DNA from: Desmodesmus armatus
Lineage: Eukaryota; Chlorophyta; Chlorophyceae; Sphaeropleales; Scenedesmaceae
Direction: 5' to 3'
Assembly (NCBI GenBank): GCA_007449985.2
Contig: VIIQ02000008.1
Location: 496,001 to 560,000 of the forward strand
DNA length: 64,000 bases
This document shows positions 11,901-22,900 of the stretch, piece by piece (position 1 is the first letter of the stretch; every line of letters begins with the position of its first letter). Both the position numbers and the translations under genes were made by a program. The notes under the pieces were generated by a model. That model ran no database searches and was not told the origin of the DNA. It worked only from the letters and a program-made list of their open reading frames with translations.

Positions 11901-14219
11901 TAGGCCACCACACTTGGAGGACGGCTGCCCAGCAGCAGTGAGCATCATGTTGGGCACGGAGAGGGAAGGGTGTCTGTGTCTGGAGCGCCCTTACCTGGCT
12001 CCTGGTTGGCGCGTGCAGCAGCCGCTGGAGCCAGGGGCTGCTGAAGGTCTTGTGGACTTGAACTTCTGTCCAAGCTTTTGTCCCCAGCAGTTTGGACCCT
12101 GATGTCTGCAGGCAGTGATCCAAAGCAAGCATGACCTATCTTGGTGCAATCACCAATTAATGAAGCGTTTGCATGTTCATGCATGCTTAGAATGTCTGGA
12201 TGCCGATGTGCCTGCATGATTGATCATACTGCTGAAGCCTGCAGTGCGGCACTGCATCGTGCACGGTGCATGTCATGTGATCACCACGCCTGGCAAGCTG
12301 CATGATGCTGCGGCCGGTCACACTGATTTGCTTGCAAACTGGTTACTGGCAGAAAGGCTGGCAGCCTGCTGCCTGAGCCACGACTGTGTGATGCTCACTG
12401 ATCAAGTAAGCAAGGGTGTTAGAGGGCTGTATAGAGAGAGGACAACTTTGATTTGATTTGAGGCCAGGGAAGCTCACCTGGCATAGTCACTGCAGCAACA
12501 TCCACAGGAATGCCAGGGTCCTGGTTCTTGCTGCCACTTGGCTGGCTGCTGACTGTCGCTTCGTCCTGTGCACCAACTCCCTGTGCTGCTACCGCTGCCT
12601 TTACCACTGCGGTTGCGCTGGCGGCCTGAGCACCATCAGTGGCCTTCACTGTAACGGCCTGAACCCTGGGTTGTGAAAGCTGCTGCTGAGCTGCCAACCC
12701 AACCTCTGCAAGGATCCACCTGCGCCGCACCCACAATTTGGGGAGGCAGAACCATCAACATTAGTTGCTGGTCACACACTACGGAGGTCGAGTACCATCC
12801 AGACCCGAGGGTGCTGAGTCAGCGAGTGTTCATGTCACCGTGACGTTTGAAGTTCACAAGAATATATGTCTGGCATCGCAGGTCTGCTGGTTCTGTCTCC
12901 AAGTCGCTTGCCCCCCCTGCATCCGCTCACTCAGCGAGTGCAGGCTGGCGTCACAAAGAGTTCAATACAAGCCTGTGCGACCACCCACCTCTGGATCACT
13001 TCCAAGGTGGCGGAATTGATGGCAGCAGCTTGAGTGGGCTTGCTACTGTTGCCGTTGACCGCCTTGTCAAGCTGCGTTGGGCCATCACTTGCCTGCACAT
13101 CGGGAGGGCTCTGGGGCTTGGCACTAGTAGCAGCATCAGTAGACTGGGTTGCCTGCGCTCTTGAGATGCCGCCTGCCACACCTGCGGCTGCTGCCTTCCC
13201 GAGTTTGCTTGCTGCCAGTCTCTGGAGCTGTGGAAGGGTCATGTTGGTGGGGGGCCTGTGTGTCCACCACCTTGTGTGCTGCTGACCCTCTGCTTTCTTG
13301 ACCTGCAGACACAATGAGGTGCCAGGCAGTACATGCCGTAAGTGCATTGCGGTCTCAGGTAGACTGCGTGAGAAGATATTTTGTTTCGTATTGACAGCAA
13401 GCGCCACCCCTTTGAGCGCTCTGATGTGCTCAAGTGATTTGCTTATGCGCGTGAGGAGTTTCAACTGACATCTCAGCTACATGACAGCCAACCCAAACAA
13501 TCAGCTGACTGCAGATGTTCAACCTCACCATGACGTGTCCAGGCTTGTGCTGGCGGTGATGGCTGCCAACCCAGTGGGGTGCAGCCACCGACACACTCAC
13601 CTGGTTGTCCCGCACGATGTATGCAATCCCTTCAGCGCCCGCACACGCTTGAAGGTCCGAGAGCTGCTGGCGACTGAAGTGCCCCGCAATGCCTGCAGAC
13701 AGGAAGGAACGACAAGTCGTCACAACATTCGACGTCACAACTCAGTCACTGAGTGGGCAACACAGCTCCTCAGGAGTCCTGAGCCGTGGAGCACAGCCAG
13801 CAATCAAGGGCTGCTTGAGCTGCTGTAGTACCGATGGTACGGTACGGGTGCCGCAGATCGCCGAGAACCCCCTCAGATTCCCTGAGCTACTCACCAATAA
13901 CAGAGGACACAAAAACACGGCTGCATGCAGCCTTGAGCCTCCAGCATTCCATTGGCACACCAGGAGCCATGGCACGATGATTGTTGGTGTTAGATGTTTG
14001 CTGACTGCACACATGGTTGAAACGGGTCATGAGCAGCTTCTTGCTGGTCAGCACTGCGATGATCGGTGCCCGGTAGTCATCCCCGTTCCCAGAGGCAAGC
14101 CTGCTCCACAGGAGATCATGACCATCGGTAAGAATGAAACCTGTTGAGGAGTTCGTTTGAGGAGCGGCGCACACTGCATGATGCAGCAGCAACCAGGCCA
14201 CAAGTACAGACAATAACAT
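8942..14219 (-). CDS. Secreted subtilisin/proteinase K-type serine protease (S8 family)
   Basis: Eleven exons on the minus strand: 14219-13895, 13692-13601, 13302-12989, 12719-12478, 12105-11995, 11693-11580, 11309-11139, 10719-10621, 10227-9976, 9549-9402 and 9116-8942, giving 680 residues. The N terminus MLLSVLVAWLLLHHAVCA is a signal peptide. An inhibitor I9-type propeptide follows to about residue 139, ending GHFSRQQLSDL...EGIAYIVRD. Residues about 140-360 are an Ala/Gln/Thr-rich linker, unusually long for the family. The catalytic domain starts WNLDRIDQQKLPL. Catalytic Asp409 lies in YILDSGI, His449 in DCDGHGTHVAS, oxyanion Asn540 in VVVASGNSA, and Ser623 in GTSMAAPHVTG. The codon for Ser623 is split by the last intron. 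All four active-site residues are intact, so the enzyme should be active once secreted or vacuolar. It resembles fungal and algal proteinase K (S8A) more than plant subtilases, because I see no protease-associated insertion. Confidence 0.93.
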
Positions 14220-14852
14220 GTTTATTGCCCTGGCTAGAGGCCCTTCACGCCGATAGGTGTGCTACTCAGACCTCCAGTAGCTTACACATAAGCATCAGAT
14301 GTATGACCGTTCATCGTCGGCAGGAGTTTGGTCAAAGAGGCCTTCCGGCACCTGCTTGGCAAGGACGGACCTAAACGCACTGCCTGAGGGCCCACAAACC
14401 CATCCTCATTTACTTTGAATCGTTTTGTTCCTCATATCAAAGCAGCACAAGCGACTCAGACTCGTTTGTACCAAGGTCAAACGTCGTGCATTGACTATGC
14501 GTTACGGCTTCTTCCCACACGGCATTATTCTGGGTCGCGAAAGGTCAATTGAAATCAAGATATAAGGCTGATAGTCACCGTCGCCAAGCACAAAGAGTGA
14601 CCCCGTACAACGGTTCAGCTGCTGTCGCTGTTGTTCACTTTCCACCGTCCCTCCCACCCACCCACGTACTTTCGGAACAGGGCAGTAGTAGAGGTTTCTT
14701 TTCCGTGCCTGGACTGTTCACGTTTTCCTGAACTCGGGTTAGCAGCGGGTGTTCGTAGGCGGGTCTCTGTGTGCAGTATTGAAATTGTTCTTCCTGCGGG
14801 TGGCTTGTTGATGTGAACGCGGTCTCAGCACCGACGGGATCCTTGCTCAGAC
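14220..14852. promoter_or_regulatory. Divergent intergenic region, protease / NLP-like gene
   Basis: 633 bp between divergent starts, visibly more AT-rich than its surroundings around 14400-14580. It must contain both promoters. No named motif is claimed. Confidence 0.35.
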
Positions 14853-16693
14853 ATGATGATGGAGACTATTGCTCTTCAAAGCACCCGGCAGCGCCTCTCG
14901 AGCGCGTTATGGCATCTACGTCAGGCTATACAGCCACTGGACAACTTGGGGTGTCTGCAGGTGCGCTGTGCGTGGAAAAGGCCCTGACTCCGAGAGGGGT
15001 CACTCTCCGGATGGACGTCAGCCAGTACTTGCGGACATCATTGTGATACTATTGTGTATGCACATCATGTACCTGGTGCGCCTGGTGCCTGCCTTGCCAA
15101 GCGCCCGACAGCATGTTGGCCCTGACTCAGCTCAGCTCACCCTCTCTTCTTCCTGCTCCCCCTCCAGGTTTGGTTGCCAGCCATCAACCAAGCAGGCATA
15201 CTTGACGCACTCCAAAAGCAGCTCTATACAGACCCAGAGCTGTGCATCATGGGTACACCTGCGCTGATGGACTTCCGGGTTGCAAGCTGCCAGAGCTTGC
15301 ACTACGGCCATCAGGGCATGCCAGGACGTGTGCTGAGGTCGGGGTGCGTCCAGGTCGTGCAGAACATCAGCATCATCCCAGACGTCCTGCACCCACGCTG
15401 CAGACTGACTGCCAGCAACGCTGCCAGTGTGGGGGAGGTGCTGTACATCCCGGTGTTTGACGTGCACGTCCCGCATGCCGGCCCTGTGGCTGTGCTGGAG
15501 GCGCTGCTGTCGGCCACAGCAACAGACTCCATGCTGGTGGCCAACTTCATCAGTGTGGTGGGCAACGTCCTGGCGTCCCTTCAGGTGGGCCAGCACAGGG
15601 GTCGACATGTGCTGCTGCTGCTGTCGGCCGCGGCAAGAGCAGAAGGGCCGTAGCTGTGCACTTAAGGTGGCAGCCGCCACAGCGCACTATTCCCGCAGCA
15701 GCTCACAAGCGTTGCTACTGCTTGCAGTGCTCTTGTCTGCCGATGGATTTACTATAACGTGTGTCTGGTGGACCGACCCCGGTCCGTGTGTGCTGGTGTA
15801 CTGTCTGTGGTGTCCCTGCTGTTCAGCTGTCGCTGTCCAACCCTCTGCCCCAGCTACTATAACGTGTGTCTGGCGGACTGACCCCGGTGCGTGTGTGCTG
15901 GTGTACTGTCTGTGGTGTCCCTGCTGTTCAGCTGTCGCTGTCCAACCCTCTGCCCCAGCCGGTGAGGCGCAGCAAGCTGGAGGGCCGCAAGCCACGCCCC
16001 ATCCACACCAGCAGCTCACAGGACCTGACGCACGCATGCAACCAGCAGCAGCAGCCTCAGCAGCCCCAGCCTGCAGTGCAGCAAGTGGTGCCAACAGCAG
16101 CAGCACAGCACCCTGGCATGCAGCCGGTGCAGCCACCCGCCCAGCTTGTTGTCAGGGAGCAGCAGCAGCTGCCCAACCCTGCGGCAGCACCCCTGGGCAG
16201 CCCAGCTGGTGGCTGCGGCTGTGTCTGTATCCCAGAGCCGCAGCAGGAGCTGACAAGAAGCTGCAGTGGCGGGTCTGCAGGCACGATTGTGGTAGCAGCA
16301 TCTGCTGGAACACCCACTTCGCCTCCCGCTGAGTGCACCCTGTCCAGCACCCTCAGCAGCCGCTTGAGGGACAGCTGCAGCGGCCATGCCAGCACAGGGG
16401 AGCCCTGTCTTGCAGCCGTGGCAGGCTCCATGCTGCCCCCAAGGGGCCCCTGCAGCCTCAGCACAGTGCGGGCTCAGCACGGCAGGCGCAGGTGGCAGCA
16501 GGAGTGCGGTGCTGCGGGTGCTGCAGACGGCAGCGAGGACAGCGACGCGTCTCCACCACCATGCAAGCTTCGACGCACTTCAAACGAAGAGCCGGTGTTC
16601 GGGGGCATGTCGCGCACTAAATCCGTGCCCTTGGGGCTGGATGCCGTGCTGCTGGAGGCTATGGGGGGCAGTGTGCCTACGGCCAGCTGTTGA
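14853..16693 (+). CDS. NLP-type GAF-like domain protein lacking RWP-RK
   Basis: Three exons: 14853-14960, 15168-15584 and 15932-16693, giving 428 residues. The first exon, starting MMMETIALQSTRQRLSSALW, and the VWLPAINQ start of exon 2 match the opening of plant NIN-like proteins (an amphipathic LxxALxxL helix followed by QVWVPV). GHQGMPGRVLRSGCVQ, then GEVLYIPVFDV and AVLEALLSA match the NLP GLPGRVF, LALPVF and GVLEVV motifs of the GAF-like nitrate-sensing region. The rest is Gln/Pro/Ser-rich with basic patches (PCKLRRTSN). No RWP-RK or PB1 domain is encoded before the stop at 16693. It could be a regulator that acts without its own DNA-binding domain, or a degenerate paralogue. ATG triplets at 14853, 14856 and 14859 are consecutive. 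The family assignment is by motif only. Confidence 0.55.
15751..15960 (+). repeat. 105-bp direct tandem duplication spanning a 3' splice site
   Basis: Unit 1 (15751-15855) and unit 2 (15856-15960) differ at about five positions. Each carries the polypyrimidine tract and AG acceptor of intron 2 and the first nine codons of exon 3 of the NLP-like gene. The acceptor before 15932 restores the long reading frame. The equivalent acceptor before 15827 opens a frame that stops at 15860-15862. Confidence 0.9.
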
Positions 16694-19600
16694 GGCTTGG
16701 TGTGTTGCATAAAAGCGGCACTTGCTGTGCTGCCGTGATGCCCCAGCTGGCCTGGCTGCATGCCAGAATGGTGAGCAACAGGCCGTGGGGTCGCTCGCAA
16801 GTGGGCCTGCACTGCAGGTTGCTCATCTTGATTGTGCAAATGCCCCCGTAACGAGATGCCTGTGGTTGTGCTTGTACTGTGCAAGCGCTGCAGCAGGCCT
16901 TGTTGAACGATGGCTGGAGCCCCAGAAGCTTGGCTGGCCTGACTTATTTGAACATATCTGGTGCTGAAGTGCCAGGCAGACAGTGGTTTGATGCAGATGT
17001 TGCACATGCGCTGCCCAGGCAGGCAGGTTGTGGCGTGCGGCAAGAATGACTTGCATGGCGGATGTTTTAGAATCAGGACCTTTTTGGTAGGTTATGGTAG
17101 GGTGCCGGCCTTTTTGGGATGGGCAACGATACCAGTGTCATGTTGTTCAAGCTTGGCGTTTGCAATAATTGATTTGCAAGGGGACCTGGGCTGCTGCAGC
17201 TGGTCCCAGGGTGTGTGCGCATGCTGTTTACATGGTGTCGTTTTATGGGCTCCAGCTCTTCTGTGGCGCCGCCTGTTCACAAGCAGTAGAGTGTCTGACA
17301 ACGGGTGACAGCACCAAGCAGTGCCTGGTAGCTGTTTGGTTTGTTGTTGCTTGTGGGCCTTGCATTGTGGTGCATGAACAGTGTCTGCTGTTCCATCCCC
17401 GGCGTCAAAGCTGACAGGTGCCACAGCGCTCCTGCGCTGCGCAGCTGTTCAGCACAGAATACGCATTGGTTGTCTGCATGCCCGTGTGTACTTTTGGTAG
17501 CATACTGCATCTCGTTTAGTGTATGTGTTGCACTGGCAGTCGGATACCGAAGGTTGCGGCAGCGACCTGGATCAGCACATGCAACACCTGCACTCACTGC
17601 CCCACCGCTGGTGTGGGTGTCAATTTTGCTTCTCCCACCTCCCTGCGAAAGCGTGCAGGTCCCTGCGAAAACTTGCAGGGCATGCGAGAGCCTGGGGTTT
17701 TCATTACGTTTGGTGGATGTGTTTGTGTTGTATGGCTTTGTTTTCAAGGTGCAGCATTGCTGCGCCTGCCTAGCTTGTATGTGGGACTCAGTTTGGACCA
17801 GTGGTTAGCAGTCTGTCTGTCACAACAGCTTGATGTTGCATGCATGCAGTGGCTCATGTGACAGCGCATTCAGGGCCACTCATCCCCAGGCTGGATGACA
17901 CACATGGTGGCAGCAGCTCAACAATGCGGTTGTGTTTCTGCAGGCAAGCCAGCGCAAGCAAACGCGCAGTGAACTGTCTGTCCCACCTTGTGTTGTGCCT
18001 GTCGTACTTGACCCTTGTGTGCTGGTGCTTTTGGGGCATGTCGGTGTCGTGAGCAGTCGTGGCTCTCAGAGCACCGGGCGCAGGCCTGTAGCTGGCCTAT
18101 GCTGGTGTGACTTGCCTCACAAATTGAGCTTCTTGGGTGCGCAGGTACCTTGCTGAGACTGATGCCACTGCCATGTCGTTGGGTGTGCACACTTTTTGGC
18201 TGCTGCTGTTGTCGTGACCTACCCAATGGTATGGCCATGCCTGACATCATGCCACAGCACATCCTGTGCAACCTCAGAAGCACCCCCTCCTGCAGCACAG
18301 CCGTCTAGCGTCTTGTTTTTTTTGTGGCAGGCTGTGTTGGCATGTGCTAGCAGGTCACAAACACTGTTAGCCAAGTGATTGTACGTACATGGTTCACCAC
18401 ACATGCAGCTGCGTGCATGATGCACCGCTTGCTGAATGGCAGCGAGGCAGATGGCTGTATCTACCCAATGCAGTTGTCAGCTACAGCCCCCACTGTGTGC
18501 TGGTGTTCTTGTTTTGGGGCAAAGTGCATACATACTACTAGCGCATCTCCCAGCAGGACACCTTTTGTTTGTTTAGGATGTTGTCTACAGGGGCTGGTGA
18601 GGCAATGTCAGCTGGCTGCTTGCCAGCTGAGGCTGCGCTGCCTCCCAACCCAAGCGCTTGTTCTGCTTGTGTTTTATCAGCTTGTGTGTGACAGTGTTTA
18701 GTTGTACAGTTGCCTGTGAGTTGCATGTTGTGAGTTGCATGATGCTGCACATGATGGCCTGACCACGCCTGTGTTTGAAGGCACCATCAGATTCCAGATT
18801 ATGTTCGTTGATCGTGGCTGCATTGTTGGCAGGCTGTGTTTTGACAGCGGCTTGCTGCCAAAGGTCATGGGTTGGATGCACGTTTGAGGTTGCGTGCATG
18901 CTTATGCGCACCTGATGCGAGGCAAGTGTGTGCTGTGGGTACCACTTTACTTTGTGTGGGTCACATTTCGCACAGTATGAAACCCGTGTCTCTGCACGGG
19001 GGGCGAGCTGACGCCTGCAAGAACATGTGTCTTTTGCACAAAGTGTCCGGATGGTGCGCAATCAAGGCATCGCCAGGCTCTCCTGTCCATGAGCGCATGT
19101 CATGCAACCAGGTATCGCCTGGTGGAGCCGTCATGGCTACCCGATATGCATCATGCATGTACACAATTATAGGGCAGTGGCGGCACCTACAGGTTGTCTC
19201 CCAGTTGTACTTTGCTTTCCCTTGATTGCCATCACCAGGGCGAGGCAGGGTGGCTGCACTGCATGGTGTGTCATGCTTTGTGTGCAGCTGTAATGTTGTG
19301 GATGTGTTATGTTGTTGAATGCCACCCACCAACCAAGGTACGGTGCTGTAATAGCAGATCAACTCTGCTGGGGATCTGGCCAGCCCATGCATGGGCATGT
19401 TGGGTTGAAGTGGCATGGCCAGCTTACTTCTGTTCAACAGTGGTAGCAATCGTTTGGAGCCCCGCAGACGCAAAGAAAAGCATACACCTGATTCAGAATC
19501 CATGTCTTGGCGATACACAGCCATCGTTCTGGCCATCTGCTCAATCTTGATCTTGATGAGCATCAATCACAGCACTGTCTAAATTGGTGCATCGGCTCTA

Positions 19601-19940
19601 CAGCTGACGTTCATCAAGCGAAATTGATGCATGCATTCCTCGATCATAAGCACGTACTACTCGACAGTCGCATTGTTTGCGCAAGTTCACAAGGAGTGAG
19701 AGCTGGAGTGAGAGCTCAAACTGATCTGGCAATTTGCCTTCTGGTCACTATGTCCCAAGCTGGTGTGGTTTGTATCCACACCACCTTCATCATCCACTCA
19801 TGTTGTACTCACGACGTGTCACCTGCACCACAGCACACAGCGGAGCAAGGGCAAAATGGCGAGTTGCTGTATTGTCTGCAGACAGGCTGCCTCTCCATCC
19901 CGTTCTTGCACGCATGAAAGATACTTAAGTCTGATTCCTG
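16694..19940. other. 3.2-kb stretch without a supported gene
   Basis: It lies between the NLP-like stop codon and the IFT144 start. Reading frames exist on both strands, the longest being about 200 codons on the minus strand near 18961-19566. None shows a recognisable family, a conserved motif or a phase-consistent chain of exons. It probably holds the 3' untranslated region of the left gene and the promoter of IFT144. Many GCATGC-rich words occur, as elsewhere in the window. Confidence 0.4.
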
Positions 19941-22900
19941 ATGATCTTGCAGAGGAGGCTCTTTGCTGTGGGACAACAGGACCTTGGGGATGGCCAGGTG
20001 CTGTGCCAGTGGAGCCCCAGAGGGGCCTGGCTGGCAGCAGCAGGCAACAAGGTGGGGTGTCTTGAGCACAACAGGAGTTTGTAACTCTCGTCCCTGTGTG
20101 TGACATGTGATTCACGGTTTGTGCTGCCTGCAGAGGGTTGTGGTGATCTATGACCGCACTGGCAAGCTGTACGGCGAGATCCACCTGGCTCCAAGGGAGT
20201 TCGCAGCAGCAGAACAACATCAGTGCTGCTGCTTGCAGCTGCAGGTGTGCTGATGGAAGCACTATTTGGAATCTCTTCATGGCACCTGCCAGGCGCTTGG
20301 CTGTGAGAAAGCTCAAACCCATTATTTGGCGGTCGCACACAGCAACTGCTGCTGACATGCATGGCCGCATGCCAGGTAGCTGACAGATGTTATACACCAC
20401 TGCGGCCGTCGACTTTGCCAGTATTATGTGCTGTGCCGCAGTGGGATGCAAACGGGGAGATGCTTGCGGTGCTGCCAGCGGGCTGCAGCGTCGTGTACAT
20501 CTGGACTGCTGCCACCAAGGAGCTGCAGAAGCTGGAGACAGACTTCAAGGCAAGTTGCCAACAGTCAGCGGCAACATTGCTAAGCACGCTAAGTCCGCTG
20601 ACTGTTCCATGGCTCATGGTCGGGCCTCAGTGACGTCATGTGCGCATTCCCTGCAGGCACAAGAGGTCACAGTGCTGTCCTGGTCCAACTGCAGTGCCGT
20701 GCTGGCAGTTGGCACAGTCAAGGGCAACTTGCAGCTGTATTTCGTGAAGGAGCACAGGAAGGTGCCGGTGGCAGCCAAGCACACCAAACGCATCTGCGCA
20801 GGCAGTTGGGCTTTGAGTGAAAACATCCTGGCGCTGGCAGCAACTGACAAGACGGTGAGCGTGCAGCCACCTTGACATGCTCATTCTGTGTCAAGGACCC
20901 CATGGTTTACACAGCCGCAGAGCCTGTTCTGTTGTATAGCTGGTTGCTTCCGCGGAGGGCTTGCGCCCTGGCCTGCATACACACACACCAGCAGCAGCGA
21001 CACTGCAGTCATGTTTGCCTTGGGTGGCGATTGGCTGCCTTTGATGACTTGAGGATCCTTGCAGGCCAGACAGGCATGCACTGTGTGCTGCACCAATGCT
21101 GTATAAACAGGTGACCATCAGCAATCTGTCTGGTGACACCCTGAAAACCCTGGAGATGAAGGGAGACCCACTGCAGCTCTGTGCAGCCGTCTGCAAGGAT
21201 GAGCGGTCAGGCAGTGGATGCAAGACCAAGGTGGGCTGACTCCAGCACTCTTCCAGCTTTGAATGCTGTAGGGAGTTCCTGTGCGCTTTATGTATGAGAG
21301 GGACAAAACACTTGTAAGCACCTAGGGGAGCCTGTTGCCACGGGTCAGAGGCACAGGGTCATAAGCAGAGCACGCCATGCATCTCCTTCCCAGGAGGGTG
21401 CCCAGTGGGGGGTATGGAGGGCATGCTGATGCTTGGCACTGTGGAATGTGTGCTGCCTGACATGCAGTCACGCCATCTTTTAACTGATGTGCCACAAATC
21501 ACTCATGTACGGCGCCTTGTTCATCAGTCAATAGCTGCGTGTTGCTGCGTGTGTGACACCTATGCAGGACACCGCATTCTCCCTCATCACCAGCAAGAAG
21601 ACGCTCTGCATCATACAGGTAAGCCTGCATGGGCCCCAGCTTTAGAGCGCCAAGCATGTTGGCCGTTCCTCAACATAGTACTGACCTCTCAGAGGCTTGG
21701 TGCCAACAAGTCATGGCCCAAGTTGCAGCCTGCAGGCACAGGATGTGCATGCTGCATGCATTGTTGCAAGCCTGTAGCAGCGCAGCAGTTACTGCTTGTT
21801 GAACACGCAGTGGTGCAGTATGTGGACAAGTAGTGCTAGAGTGGAGTAGGCATGGCACACTCAGCCTGGTCCTGCCAGGGCGGCGCTCCACCTGACGGCC
21901 TGCACTGCCACTGCAGGGTCCCAAGGATGCCTCCGCTGCCCCTCTTGAGCTGTCCTTCATGGAGAGCTATGGATCAATCGCACAGCACCTGTGGTTTGGC
22001 GATGGCTACGTCCTGGTGGGCTTCAGGGGAGGCCAAGTGGTGGTGGTGTCATCCCTCAGGTGTGCTGCGATGCTTTGGTGCTTGAAATACTGGAAGCATG
22101 GAAATGTGAGACGTTGTAGCAGCGTAATGCAGGCCCCCTTTGGCTCAACCCACCTGCAATAGTGTAGGTGAATGCCTGCACACGGGTGGTTTGCACACAT
22201 GCCTTCCTCGAGTGGTTCCTGCATGCAGTGGGAGGGCAGTACACTGCTGCTGCATGTCCCACTGTTTCAGATCTGGCCGGCTTCCGGCGGTGTGCACGTG
22301 TGTTGCGAGACTATGCATGCCTGTCCCCTGTGCTGCCCTGCTGCCTTCCCAGCCAAGAGGTCAGCAGGGAGATCCACTCCCACAGGCCCCTGGACATGCT
22401 GCAGGACATGGCCTACTGTGCAGCTGCCTCACGGGTAGCCATAGGGGGTGGCAGCACCATCAAGCTGCTGGAAGTTGGTGCAGAGTATGGCGAGGTGCTG
22501 AATGAGGCAACCGAGCTGCCGGCAGGCCATGTGGTCAACCAGCTGGCGTGGGGACAAGACGGTCAGGTATGCACGACACAGGACCATAAAGAATCAGCTG
22601 AAGCGTGGCTGTGGAGGACTGCACCCCCGCGCAGTGTTGTGGCAATCATGCAGTATGCTGGAAGCTCGCAATCGCACGAATGAAGCAGTATGGCTGCAGC
22701 CGGCAGGCAGTTGCGTCATCTAGGCATCAGCTGTGTTGATGGCTGCAGCACCTCCCTCCCCATGCAGGTGCTGTCTGTGGGTACTGCCAATGGCCTGCTG
22801 CTCACCTACCTCGCCAGCCTCCCCAGTGTGCTGGCAGCAGCCGGCACCAAGCACGCCATGCTGACCAGCGTCGGGGAGGTGACTGTCCATGACATCACCA

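Noticed and set aside
18961..19566. 201-codon minus frame in the gene-poor interval
   Set aside because: No family resemblance, no supporting exons or motifs. Length alone is not persuasive in this GC-rich DNA.
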